From: Lethocerus indicus
Taxonomy: Eukaryota; Arthropoda; Insecta; Hemiptera; Belostomatidae
Assembly: GCA_019843655.1 (NCBI GenBank)
Contig: JACDQD010000008.1
Coordinates: 10,636,442-10,700,441 of the forward strand
Direction: 5' to 3'
Length of the DNA: 64,000 nucleotides
The translations under genes and the position numbers were made by a program. The notes beneath the pieces are model-generated. The model was not told where the DNA came from and did no database searches. It saw only the letters and a list, made by a program, of their open reading frames with translations. This document shows, in pieces, positions 1 to 13,700 of this stretch (within the stretch, counting starts at the first letter, position 1; each line of letters begins with the position of its first letter).

Positions 1-158
1 GAGTCTCCTTGAGCGAGATACTCGCCGACCCCGCCGCCGCTCAAGTCATGGGCAATGGGGCGCCAGGCAGGCTCGCCCAGATATCCGCCCTCAGGAGGGA
101 GCTCAAGAGGAAGGACCAGGAAATTTCCAGGCTCCAGAGGGAACTACACAAACTCAGG
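1..158 (+). CDS. Pkg21D: PKG exon 1 (leucine zipper; 5' edge cut by window)
   Basis: The frame is open from the window edge, and the first in-frame ATG is at 48. From there it encodes 37 residues forming a dimerisation coiled coil: heptad position a holds I12, L19, I26 and L33, and position d holds L15, L29 and L36 (K22 breaks it). Donor AGG|GTGAGT at 159, phase 0. The exon is GC- and CpG-rich, unlike the later exons. Insect PKG genes often have several alternative first exons, so this may be one of several. Confidence 0.85.
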
Positions 159-3100
159 GTGAGTACCTTCCACATTATCTATTCTCACTGTTCCTCTTTT
201 TTCATTCTTTGTTGTTGATGAATTGGAACGCATTAGAATATGTAGATTGGGTATAATAATATAATATGTAAGCGCATGTTTTATTAGGACATACATAAAT
301 CATCGACTTCAAACTGTTGTCATAAATTTTAGTTCCAGATTTAATCCGGTTAATGTTTCGATTAGAAATATGGAAAATTAATGAAAAAAACATTGCGCAT
401 AATGGTAAAATAAGAATTTGTTTGTATTTGTCTGTTACGTTCAAAGCGGTATTATAAAAAATTTCATTCGGCCAACACCAAAGAATACATTATTTAAGAA
501 ATCCGGACCGAAAAATATTTATATTTTAGAATGTTTGATATCCCAGTAATATAATTCATGTTTTATTATTACGACAGCGATCTGCTGTTTGCCAATTATA
601 TTTTCCCTCTTCGTTCCCACGTCCTTACCCACTGTACAGAAACCATTATTTACGGGAGTCTTGTTGAGTTTATATCATCACTCTTGCGGTCTTCTGTCTC
701 CATTCGCCTAATTCATCTTAAGCCGGACCGGATTCACCATTTCCTCATTGCCGGTAGCAGTGCGGTACTTACGCCTCTCGAGCATCCTGTTAGCATTATT
801 CCTCCTGCACTGTTCCTGCCCTGACGTTATAAGAGAATATGCTGCAACTTATTGTATTACTAACAATCGCTCTTGTAGAAATCACGAAATTATACCGAAT
901 ATTAAGAAAAACTTATCGGGTAGGTGCTATCTATCAGAAATATCTGACTGGTCATTCAACGTTTCCATGCGTTGGCAAAATGTGGAAGGAAACTGGCTTG
1001 AATCACTATCGGACTCACGAAATGTCGATTTCTGTCAAAAGTGTCTGTTTCTTCGGATCGAATGTTGAAATTTCAGCTCATAAGTATAGAAAAGGCAGGA
1101 TTCAGTCTTATTCTTACATAAAATACTTGAGGAGTAGATGTCATCGAATTATTTATTTAAGAAAAATAAAAATATCCGAATATTTCTTCAAATATCGACT
1201 TAAAAATTGCCCCGGCTTGGTGATTAGTATTCTGAAAAATTCTTTGTTACACTCTTGGAAGATGTACTTCCCAGACAGAGTGGCATTATCATTCAAAATA
1301 ATTGCGATTATGTTTGGGTTGACGTTTTAGTACATTTCGGGTCGACAGGAAAATTAACATGAACATAACGTCCATTTAAACCTGAAGAGATCCAACAGGG
1401 GTTCAAAATACTGCATTCGATGATAATATTTAACCTTTAATTGATTACTGCCGATTTCAAGTACTACGTGAATTAAAAGTCACTTACAGTGTACAGCATG
1501 TATTAATGGTTTAATTTAATGTATTAATTTAGGGATCCGAGAGGGTTAAATCGGCAGCCCGCTATATAATTTATTGCTAACAAAAATCCTTGGATTAGAC
1601 TCTGCCAGAATCTCAAACAAGCTGTACGAATGCGTGCGTGTTGTAATATTTGATGATACAAAAGAGGGGTAAAACATCTGATAGGTAAACATCTAAACTG
1701 GTGGGGGTGAATGCCTGACCGTTATAAATAATGATAAATGAGAGAGTGTTAATCTATGTAATTCATCGCGTAGGACGTCCCTTCCGAACACACGCGATTA
1801 ACTCGGCGACCTCTGAACCAACGAGACGGCATAAATAAATGCTTCGGGTACGCTAAAATAAGTATGAACTTGTCCGGGAGGGAGAGAGGGAGAGGGAGAG
1901 ATATGGACGAGTTTTTATTTTCCACCCGTGCGTGTTTTCGTGTCCTCACCGCGCTATCTCCGCAACGCTATCTCTGATCGAGCGGAAGGAAGTTGAAAAT
2001 TGAGTAACCTTATTCTCTACAATATTTTTTAAAAATTTTGTTCCACTTCCCCGTAATTTTTAGTCGTTACGGAACATCAAATATGAATTTTTATAATATG
2101 TCACAATTATTTATGTCGCAATTCCACCCTAACTACACCGTAGACTATGTGTAGATCTTTCTATAATAATTATAATAACATTATTTTAATTTAATAACAA
2201 ACAAAATTTAAGAAAAACTGAGTTTTTGATTTTATAATAATATATAATAAGAACACATTCCTGATAAACATGTTTTCAACCCTCCCCCTTTAGGTCCCTT
2301 GCACTGGTACCATACGCTCTAGTACATTTCGTAAGGAAAATCATTTAAAATTTTGTCCTGAATCTTGGATGAATTACAAAATCAAGCGCAATATTGCGCC
2401 AAACATTCCCTGGGATGTTTTTAATGAATTTCGTTAATCGTATATAAATACAGCGTTTATTTTAATTCTAATTATACATGCGGGCGTGTTTGTGAATTTA
2501 TAGTAGTACTATTGACGATCCGGTTGAAAACTATTACAGTTTGATATTCAGCCTCACACTCGTAATACTATAGTCAGTGCTGACAATGGGGGAAGAGAGG
2601 CAACAATGAGCACATACTAACACGTGTCGGTTGCCGCCGATGAAAGCTTCCCCGATTAGAACCATCACTAAGCTGTCACCGCAAGCAAGCAATACTGGGT
2701 GTAGTCTTAGACCACACAGTCGGCAGATGAGATAGAACATCACACGTTCGACAATATTCCAAATCTTCCCGACTCCGTCTACGGCGGTGCTAAATTAAGT
2801 TTCACAATTATTCACTGAAAGCATTTAGGACCGTAGTGCTCCAGCTGTGTACGAAAAATAGTTCCATCCTCTACTCTACTTATATAAATGGCTGTATTTA
2901 AATGGCGCTAGATAAATATTTATGCACTCCAATGTTAAATAATAAGGTGGAATATAACTCGTTGTCCAAAGTTTCGAGAAATTATGTGGTAAATCACAGT
3001 ACTACTAACGAAATGAAACTGGGGATGAGAACGCAACAAAGCCACGTAAGATTTATTGGAGGCAATGTTCCCCCTCTAAACAGTTAAGATGGATATATAT

Positions 3101-4721
3101 AATGGATTTTTATAGGATTAAGTTTACTGGAATTGATATTTTGAGTGTAGAAGCTCTCGATTCCGCTTTAGCTGTTGTTTTGTTCATTTAATGACAAGCC
3201 AATATATGGCAACTTCGTGGGGAAAAACGTAGACAATTTAATTTTAAACCTTTCTTTTTCTTACTTTCTCCCTTCCTCCGAATCGCGTAAGCTATTCTCG
3301 CTTTTTCGATTGAACGAACAGGCCGATTGAAAATGTTTCCGAGAAGACCCCCTTTCCAATACTTAACCCCGGAGTGGAATCTGGGAAAGGGACAAGAAAC
3401 AAAGTACCCGTCAAATATTATTCGCCAACGCAACCTCCCTCGCCCTAAGAATATTGAAGTTCCCTGTTCAGTAGCCCTTGTCATGTTTAGATTTTTGCAC
3501 ACTTTGCTACCTTTTTATTTAATTAACTTTTTATTTACCCACGTCAACGATTACGCAATACAGTTTAATGAGTTTAAATATGTTTAATAAATGTGTAATA
3601 AATATACAGGAGCGTAATCATTCGGTTTCACCTTCTATTTTTTTAAACATATTTCTCTCGGAATTTTATTTCACACACACTTTTTGAATCTCCATTACTA
3701 TTTCCATGAAAGCTAATATGACGGCAGTTATAGATTATTATTTAGGCTTTATCTACATTCCTTATCTTTTACATGGCTTCGCTTTCTGAAATTGATACTT
3801 CTCGATAGGGTATTTCGAAGCAATTTCAATTCTGGGGCGAGCCACTTTTTCATTATAAATTTTTATTACAATTCCCGTTTCAACAAAACGGAATCAATTT
3901 TGTGGGTTTTTACACAGGCGAATTGTAATCGTACTGTTCATGATTGAAATTGCACTCGGTGTTTTAATAGCCTCGATTTAAATTGGCCAGAGATCGTGGT
4001 TTAGCCGTTTTTAATGGGAATTATTTCACCATATTCCGCGTTTCATAAATTGATTTGGGTAATGAGAAATTGAATTCTGACGATTGAAAAGTTAAAAAAA
4101 GCTAGACAACTAAACAATTTCCTTGATTTATGGGACCAAAACAAAAGTTTTTGTAATACTCTTTCATAAATATTAATTTGCGGCATGAACAACGTTCAAC
4201 AGTTTTCGTAGGCGAAGATATTTTTGATATATTTTGCTCAACCGCACCTGTATTATTCATCAAGATTCCACTTGAATTCAAAATTATTTATTGAACATAT
4301 TCCGAGACAATAAAAAATTATATTATCGTATAGGAGATAAAGTTTAAATATAGTTTAATCATTTTCAGTGTTTATTTAAAATACTCACAGTAACAGCGTC
4401 CCGTCCACTGTTAAAACATTTCATACCATTTTCCGTTTTCAGCTGTACATAACTGTACATATTGGTACTTCCAGTAGGGTCTCGTTGGAAGTCCGGTGAC
4501 ATTCTAGCGTTTGATGATGGCCCCAAGTTAAGAATGGAATGAGCAGAGCGAAATTGAATGGAATAAAGTGGCGTGTGGCAGTAAAATGGAATGCCTAGTC
4601 GTGGGTGGGGTGGAGGCCTTATCGAGCAATCAATCCCAATTAAACTGCCCCTGTGTCAGGCGGCTGGTTTGAAAAGTCGGAGATGCCCTAATGAAATTTG
4701 AATGGTATCGTGCTTCCGCAA

Positions 4722-4767
<46 letters not shown>

Positions 4768-7700
4768 CCATGAAATGGCGTAATGGTGCATTATGGCAGT
4801 CAATTATTCGATTCATGCCGACGTACGGTCATGTGGGAATGTGTTTTGACGTCCTGTTAACATAGAAATTTGAACGGTTTCAAGAGTTATTCCACTCCTC
4901 GGTGCCAATCTCAAGTCGAGATGGATGAAACGGGTGAAACGTTCCTTCATCTCTTCTCCTTTCTATATTTCCTGCCCAAGAGCGAAGGAGGATATATTTT
5001 CTGAAACGATCTTCCACTCGATCAATCACTGAATCCATCTTGACCATTTATTTTTGCCCATATAATCCTACAGCGTTACAGGAATCCTTCGAAAGGGCCG
5101 AGAGCTCAAACAAACTATGAACACCACGGAAAAAATACGAATTAACGATTTTTATTTGGGGGGGTTATCTCGGAGTAATTCTTTCGATGATACAATTTCT
5201 CATCTAGGAAATGCCGAAGCCTCGCCCGAAATCGAACTCTGGTTCGTCTCGCATTTATTGGCGGTACAGACCTCAGCGGTTTTTTAGGTTCGCAATAACG
5301 GATCTGTTCATATGTATGGATGTATCTTAAGAACACAGTGCAAATTTGAAGGGGGAACACCTACATACAAATTACACGGGAACCGAACGCTTATTGCGCC
5401 ATGCGATAGTGAAGAGAATACAAAACACGCGAAAAAGGCACACGGTTCCACTAATAAAATATTTCAGCCGAAACAATGAACGAAGTATCGGTATTATCAA
5501 AATTGCCCCAAAAATTCGAATTTGCACTGGATCGATGTGTGCATTTCTTCTCTATACCGTGTACAAAGAACGTGTATTTGCAAAATTCATTCCACCTGTC
5601 CCACATTTCTGAGATTGAGAAGTGTGTTACACGCTGTTGTCTGTATTTGGGAAAGCCAGTTCCGAAAGATATTTTTATTACCCCACCAATTTAATCCTGC
5701 AATATAATTGGCGGATACCGAGTTACAACTGCGGCTAACCCGATTAGGCAAAGTTTAGATTTAAAATGATCCCGTATTTTAACCAAAGGAGCGTTCGTTG
5801 TTTGGTAAGCGGGGCGGAAAGGGGTGGAAACCGCTGAAATAATTGAGCCCTTAATTATTCGGACTAACGACTACCAAAGTGGGGTTCTCGAATCGCGCCC
5901 CGCCTCGATAATCTCGAAACTGTTGTTGCTGTGTCGGCTCCGTTGTTCAACCCTTGATTTTGTCAATTTACCAAAAAATAAATATTGCTGGAAAAAAACA
6001 GAAAGAAAGCCTTACGTGACTTGTGAACACGCCTGGCCTGCTGTTCCTCGAAAGGTGATACAAGTTTTTATTTATTAATAAATATCTGCCGAATGGAATT
6101 AAGTTAACTCGAGGCTGTGGAACAAGGTCGTAAATATGTTTTACGTGACTGATAAGGCTAAAGTAGGTGATATGGATAGATCTAATAACCGGTCGCAAGG
6201 CTTCTTTAGTATGCTGCATATTATTTCCATTTTGTTACACTTCAATTTTGTCGTTACTTCTGTATGCCATACTACTTCTACTTCGTTCACTAATAATGTT
6301 CCATTATAATAAATAAATTTCGAGTAAGGTCTTGTAGTAAAATATGCTGCACCCAGTTCACCCCATTAATTAGGGGCAGTAATATTATTTTTACTTATTT
6401 TGTACTTTATTTTGTATTGAATTTTACCTGCACAATTCTATTGCTTCTTTTATATTATTTCTAACTCCATTAAGCTATTTATAATTATTGATTATTGTTG
6501 ATTACAGTGGCTTTATGTGCGAATTACTAATCGGCTAAATTCTTCACATTAAAAAATAAATCGAAGTCGAGTTTTCGGAAAAACAATCGCTAACGGATCA
6601 CCCAAAGGCGAAACTGTGCCAATCAATGAAACTAATAATTTTCTTTTCCATTATGTCGTGAATTTTATCTTTAATATCTCCAAATTGTAAGGTTATATAT
6701 CATTTTTTTACTGAACAAGCCTATTATAAGGGAACTATTAATTTCCTTCTGCCTCAGGGTCCCTTCAGGTTATTCAACTCTCTGGCTCTTGATTGCTTTT
6801 TCGTCAACTAGGCCACGTCGCAAGGTTCCGGTTTATTGATCATTTTTATAAATTTTTCAAAACATTTTTTTAAATACTATTTGATAGTAACAGAAATCCA
6901 CGCGCTTGTTAAGTGCGCTTTATAATATGCTCCAAGTTAATAGGCAGGCCTATTCGGGTCCCTATATGTCGGATCGTTCTATATAATATAATACGTATCG
7001 CCATCCTTCTTATCTATCGTATTGCCATCAGAGAGACATTCAGTATTAAATCGTTAAAATAAATGATAGCGTCCCATACTATCATTTTAGACTTGTATAT
7101 CTTCATGTTGTTTCCAGAACTAGACAGTTGTAGGAAGTAATTCAATTAGTATGAATAGTAAGACCAAATTATATTGATACGAGTTTGTTATAATTTGAGC
7201 CTACGGCATATATATGGTGACACATTTTTAAATTTGCCTAAGACCTCTGCGTGTTGCTACTAGCCCGCTATTTGTCTTTCTTGAAACTGGTTTATATCTG
7301 ATTCACTGGCCGAATTTCGTCATAGGCATTTCCACACCTACGAGTGGTGGATGCGATTGTTATTACTGATCCGCGTCGTGGAAATACAAAACGTATCCAA
7401 TAAATAAATCGGTCAAACCGGTGTTCCTTTTTATTGAGCCCCGTCCGGTTTTGTAGTGAATGGGGCTCCAAAAGGGAAACAGCAGTATGGAGTTGTGGAG
7501 CCCAGACATTTCGGTATCTGGTGTAATTACAACGCGGTCAAATTATAGAGCTGGCGGCGGTGAAAGCTTAAGTACCCCACTCTAATCAAACGAGATATTA
7601 AGAAAAAAACATGATACCGGGCGACTCCCGAAAGCCATACATTTTAATTGTATCGAGAAATCGCTGGCATGTGAGCCTCAATTCGGGCATACTACAGCCC

Positions 7701-10700
7701 GACCTATAATGTTCGTAGGTTTTTTTACTGGAGTGTGAATTTATATTATACATATTAAGTGCGGAATGTTTTCACTTCTGTTATTTTATGTTAAACCGGT
7801 TTCTGCGTAATGCGTTTTCACTCATTAGGCAAGCGTACTTGCATATACCCCCGTAAGTATCTATAATATCGGCAGTGTAATAAATTTCCGATAATTTATG
7901 TTTTTATGTAGTCGCAATTACAACTAAAATATATCGCGCTATGTATTCATGTAGTGTGTAAAATCTATAGGAATTCTTAAATGGGATGATTGTTTTCTAC
8001 AAATACAGGCTCGTTATCGTGTTCGGAGAAGGGCTAATTTCGCGAGGTATATTCCAATGCATGCGGAGGGGCAGCTCGCTCTGAAAAACGAAACTAAAAA
8101 CAAGCTTGTTTTCTCGAGGGGGCCGGCGGCAATTAGCCCGCGCCCGAACCACGCTACTGCGGCGCCACACGGGGCTTTGCCCTCGCAGAAAATCATTCTT
8201 GTAGGGCTTCTTCATTTTCGTTCATCCCCAATAAGTTTCACTCTGTTCTACCCTTGATTCCCTATCACGGAATGTTTGGGCAGCCCGCCTTCCTCGCGTT
8301 GCATACGTGGCATACGGCGCTGTGATGTTTAAGTCCGTAGAGTAGTATGTAGATGTAAACCTCTTTATATTTATATATATATCCCCTATAAACCTCTATA
8401 TTTATATGCACTATATATTGAATGTATAGTGTATTAATTACATACTTTTCGGGAACCAAACATGAAGTTGGTAATGATAATGTTATCCCCCCTGGCTCTA
8501 CTCGTATATCTTAATGAGTGGATATAGTTTTCATGGATTCCACTCTGTTCGGTTTGTCCCGAGTGTGTCTGATGGTTTCAAACCACTATTTATGTTGGCA
8601 AGAATATAAAAGGGATATTTAAAAAAAAACAGTATTTGTGTAGGGCTCACGATCTCAATGTTTGGTGGTAATTGCGTTTATTTATTTATCCCTGTTCGGG
8701 GCACTGAGTTTCAACAGTGCGTGGAAGAATCGGCGACGCGTCGTCGAATTTTAATTTAACGTTTAAACGCTTCCTCGCTCGAAATGTTTGAAAAATAAAA
8801 CTGGCCTATTTCGGTCCTTGGGTCCCGGAGGACCCTTTTGAGGAAAAAATATATGGGGAAGATACAGCCATTGTTTTACTTATTGGGTCCTTCTCCGGGG
8901 CTCATTGTCGCCAACCGCCAGCTTATTCAACCGCTGATGAGCTTCTAACGGACCAGAGGTTTTCAATCCTATATAGGAAGGATCCTCTCCCCACTAGTGT
9001 CATCCCAGTGTATTATTTCAACCCTTTTAATTAATTAAGCCGTTTCAGTTATTTATTTTGTGAACGTCTATAAATCAAACATTGTTATTTAATGAGTTAA
9101 TAGGTCTAATTTTAACACTTATAAATAATATAAGCTAAAACTAAAATAAACCAGTTATTCCTGCTTAGTCGGTCCTAAGCTAGATCTGGTTTCAGCGCAT
9201 AGTCAGCGCCTTTCCCTTAGTAATATGGGTACTTAGTAATGTCGGCATGTTCGCTGTCGATAGAGTATGCAGCTAGACTTATCGCTAAACTGTTCCTAAC
9301 GCTCTGACAGTCACGAGTGATGATATTCCAAGCCTTCGCCGAGCTCAATCTGTACCCTTTTTCTAAGTAATAATGACTCACTTTAACTTCAGTGAACATA
9401 TTTTGGGTCAAGATCATTCATGTTTTATTTTATTTTCGGTAAAAGCGATGGTTCCATTTATTCGTAATTTATAATCTAGGCGCGCTTATTTATATTCGTG
9501 TAAGGATTTATTTTAGATCAGCGTTATATTCGAGCACCGGTATTGTAAATGAAATATCAAAGGGCCCTTAGTATTTGTCTTCAAGGCTTCGATATTGGTC
9601 GCTAAACGGGCCGAAGGATCTGTTATTGAGCGAGGAGGTATATTTTAATAAGCCGTTGAGAGTCGATAAGAGGGTAGCGAAAGCGCGGCACGCTAACCGG
9701 GAGTTATTAGGCCCAAGACATTCTAAGCCCAGTTCTGTGAGGAATTCGGCGGCGGAAAAACCAGTATAGCCCGACCTCTCCGATCGATTACCGACGTCAA
9801 CCAGTTTTCTTCTGATGTTTTTCTGATATTTTTCGACCGTATAAAATGACCGGCTGATTGACCAAATGCGGCTAACCTAGCTCGCCGAACAGCCGCTACC
9901 GGTTGCCATGGGAACAACGCCCAGAACGGGATAGACACAAAACATTCTCTAAAAACTGTTCCTCTTCCAATAAAGCCATTTAATTTATGCACGTAGAATT
10001 GATGTGTATTATTTTGATTCGTTGTTTGTCTAGTCGAATCGCTTTCCCAAATTTTTGTATCTTCCTCCCAACCTTTCTAGGAAATTAATTTCCTAAAAAA
10101 TGGGGCCGGGTTTCCACCTCCGTAGTATTTAACATACTACGGAGCCCGGCTATCTGTTATAGGAACACGCTCAACAGAATAAGGCAACCCAAGCTAATGG
10201 AATTAGTCTAAATTAATCGGTGTCGCATCAGCGTTGGCCGTGACGCTTCGTCAAATTGGAGCCATCTCCCACGGTCTTATTAAATTTCATCCGGGCGGAA
10301 AGGGCCTATATCACCGTCAAGTTTGGCGCTAGACCGGTTTCGGATTTTAGCACAACTGATCTATTGACTGCACTAATAAACCGGGTAATTATAGCCTGAT
10401 AATTTGATAGTTAAACTTGACTTATGACGAAAACTCAGTGAACCGTATTTGTGATTCGTATTTCCTCAATGCGTCGTTGTATCTTGCTACTGCGATAATT
10501 TGTGCTATACCGTTCGTATAACGGTATTAAAAATTCTGACTGTTCATTTCAGGTGATGAACAAATGATATTTGGACTAGTTGATAGATTAAAAAAATAAA
10601 TGTAAGAAATTTATTTTATAGGAGCTAGCTTTCATGAGCGCTTAATTTAGAGGTTCTTTTTAATCCTACATTCGATTAGCCATAAATTGTTTTTGGTATA

Positions 10701-13700
10701 CTCCATTCTGTTTGTCGTATCCCAGGTTTTCGCCTTTTTGCTATATTTAAAGGTTATTTTTAAAATGTTACATTTCCTACTGATTGGAAGCAGTCGAGGA
10801 GCGAAGAAGAATAAAGCGGGCTCTTCGTGAATGTGTAAATGTTGTTATATTTTCGTCCGAACAGCTTTGGGTTTTCAGTGTAGGATCCGAATGTTTTTAA
10901 ATTTATCTATAGTGATTTGTAGGACACCTCCAGCTGTTTTCAGCCGGAATTGGGTCACTTTTATTTATTTATCATTTGTGTTGTGCGGGAGGCCGTCCGT
11001 TAATCCTGGTGCTCGGATTAGAACGGAGCTGGAACCCCACTGTTATTCCGTGTATCCGATGCCAGGTATAACCTATCAGGCGGTATGGAAATAATGAAAT
11101 GGAAATAGGCGCGTTATGCAAACCTTCCGATACACGGAACTGAACAATGAACAGCGGCCCAAACTGTTGTCGATTTGTGTCTACAGAAAAATACCTTAAT
11201 TAATGACTAAGGCAAACCATTTCCGATTATCTGTTCCCTTTGATCGTTGAACCATTGTATAATATTACCTCTTGTTAACAATATATTAAATTAATCTGTA
11301 ATACGCTTTTACAACTATAATTATAGAAACCCGCGGGGCCTTTTGTTTCCAAAATATTTCGTCGGTGCTCCGTTTACAGGAGTATATTACGGCGTTGAAT
11401 CAAAAATGGCTTCGGCCCGGTATTGGGGTCGCTTCAGCCGCCCGGAGTGTTCTCTTCTTTGTTGTCAATGGGATGTCGGTACCCTTTCAGTCCGGGGGTG
11501 CTATCTCTGCTTTTTTCCCCGCCTATCGACTGCCCGCCTAAGTGTCCCGGGTATGCGGGATACAATGTCGCGTTTCTGTACGATAAGCGAGACAGAGAGA
11601 AGGCAATGAAGAGGGAGGGAGGGAGGGAGACAGAAACATGGAACGGGAGGTGTCCGCGCGATAATGACACAAACGCTGCTGGTAGCCGCAATTAGACCGG
11701 CTTCGTGTTGCATTTCTCCGGTTTATGAATAAAAAATTGCAATAACTCTTCTCTGTATAGAGATGTTCAAATTTACGCGAATGAATACGCCCTTTTTTAC
11801 AGTAGTATCATAATTCAAATTTTCCTTCCATTTTGATTTTTTATCATACCCTGGAATATTCTTTACTCGAGTCTCCGCGACTTCCTTTGGTTTTTGGTTC
11901 TTTGCCTCTTTTTGTGAGCATATGCGTAAGTTTTCCTCTTTTTGCGAATTTATTCCTCTTCATTGTGGGCTCATTGGTCTCCCCGCGAAACTGCGTTAGG
12001 GACTCCACGTTTCCGAGCAAAGCCCAGTCCTCGGCTGGGACCATGTCGCGGGGATAGCCCAATATTTATGCCATTAGTATGCGATTAGCCGGTTCTTGTG
12101 GTAGGTAGCCGGTGTAGCTGTCTAGCTAGCGTGAGCTGGTTGCGGGCGCCCGCAGGCCGCGATCCGTCACGTAGCCGAAGGGGCCGCCAAAAACAGAGCC
12201 AAAACTTGCCAAACACGCCTCCCATCGCCGCCCAATATTACCGCGCCGCTGCCAAAATTGGCCGATTGACTCCGTTCTAGTTCTAGTTGACGCACGTGCG
12301 TTGAAATCCCGCCGTTGTCAACAGCGGTTCCGTTTCGGGGAACCCGAGTTTCGCAACGTCATTTCGTAACAAGGCGCGGGGCCATTTAAAATTGCGGCCG
12401 CCACGTATTGCGGATTCCCAGTTTCTGAGAAAGTTTCGTGGGCGTCATAATTTAATCCGCTGATATTGCTTAGAGAAGATATCCCGATGTTGGGTAAGAA
12501 AAAACAAAGGGAAAGCGGAAGACACAGTTCTGTCTGGATCGATGTTTGTTACGTTGCACGGTCATCAATTCTAATCCTTCCTTCGCTCCTTCCTTTCTAT
12601 CGTGCTGCAGATTTATGTTTTCGTCGAATGGGCCGAGTCGTAAATGTTAGTCGGCTTTATTATTTGGGATTCGGGCAAGAAAGAAAATGTCCGTAGAACC
12701 GGGATTTTGGGGAGTGGGAGGGCCGGGGGTATTGGACTGAGCTGTGGCGTGCCCGTTATCGTAGGGGCTGTCCCCTCTAAAATAGCCGGCTGTTTGATCC
12801 GCTCGACCGGCCATACTTGAGATAGAGGCCCCGGTCACACCACTGGCACCCTCCGCTTCTCTCCGACCGAACCTTTGCGTGGCGTCTTCAGAGTCCAACG
12901 CGGAAATATCCTAAAATGGGTTGAATAAATAACGTTCGAGGTATTTCCTTTTGCGCGGTGCTGTTATTAAAGTTTTTCCCTGTGAATTTTCTCGGTAATC
13001 CACGCTCACGATATTGCGCAAACATTTTTTTCAGTTTTATTATATATAAAATTAATTTTATATAAAAAATCACTTATAATAACGTTCCTTTGTCTCTCCC
13101 AAAATTTTAAAATTAAGATATAAATGTTATAGAAATCTGAGAGGAAAACGTCTCACATTTTTTGAACATATTTTTTATTATAGAAATAGTGATAAAGTTG
13201 TAACAATCGTTTATATTTAAATTAACTTAATTCGGCCTTGACGTCGATGACCTTCTTCATAAAGAAACTTCGTCTCGGTTAGTAACACTTGAAAGGGGGC
13301 GGGTTTCTTCGGGCGGTAATTTATTAGGCCGAAAGCGAAATGATATTGGGGGAGCCGGAAATTGGACGATCGGTGTTTATGCCCGGGGGCGGTTTCGATT
13401 TATGTTTAAATTTCATTTATAACGACCGGGGAGGAGATTCGATCGAGGCTGGAGTTTCGGAATCGAGGTCAGGAGGGAGGGAGGGAGGGGCGAGAGTGGC
13501 TCGTGTCAACAATGCCCAGAGGTGTTGTATTTATTTATATATCTATATATATATACATATACATATATACTGGTGTTGGTTATTGCCTCTTCTCGAATTC
13601 ATAGCCCCCGTGGAAGGAGCCTTTCTCTCTGCGCCCCTAAATAAGCCCGCCGATCATAATTAGACCGTAAATATTCAAACGTCTCTAGTTTCATCACCCG

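Noticed and set aside
839..1330. 163-codon ORF in PKG intron 1 with a hydrophobic N-terminus
   Set aside because: No recognisable domain, lies among other overlapping unrelated ORFs, and a stop-free run this long is not surprising across 64 kb of this composition.
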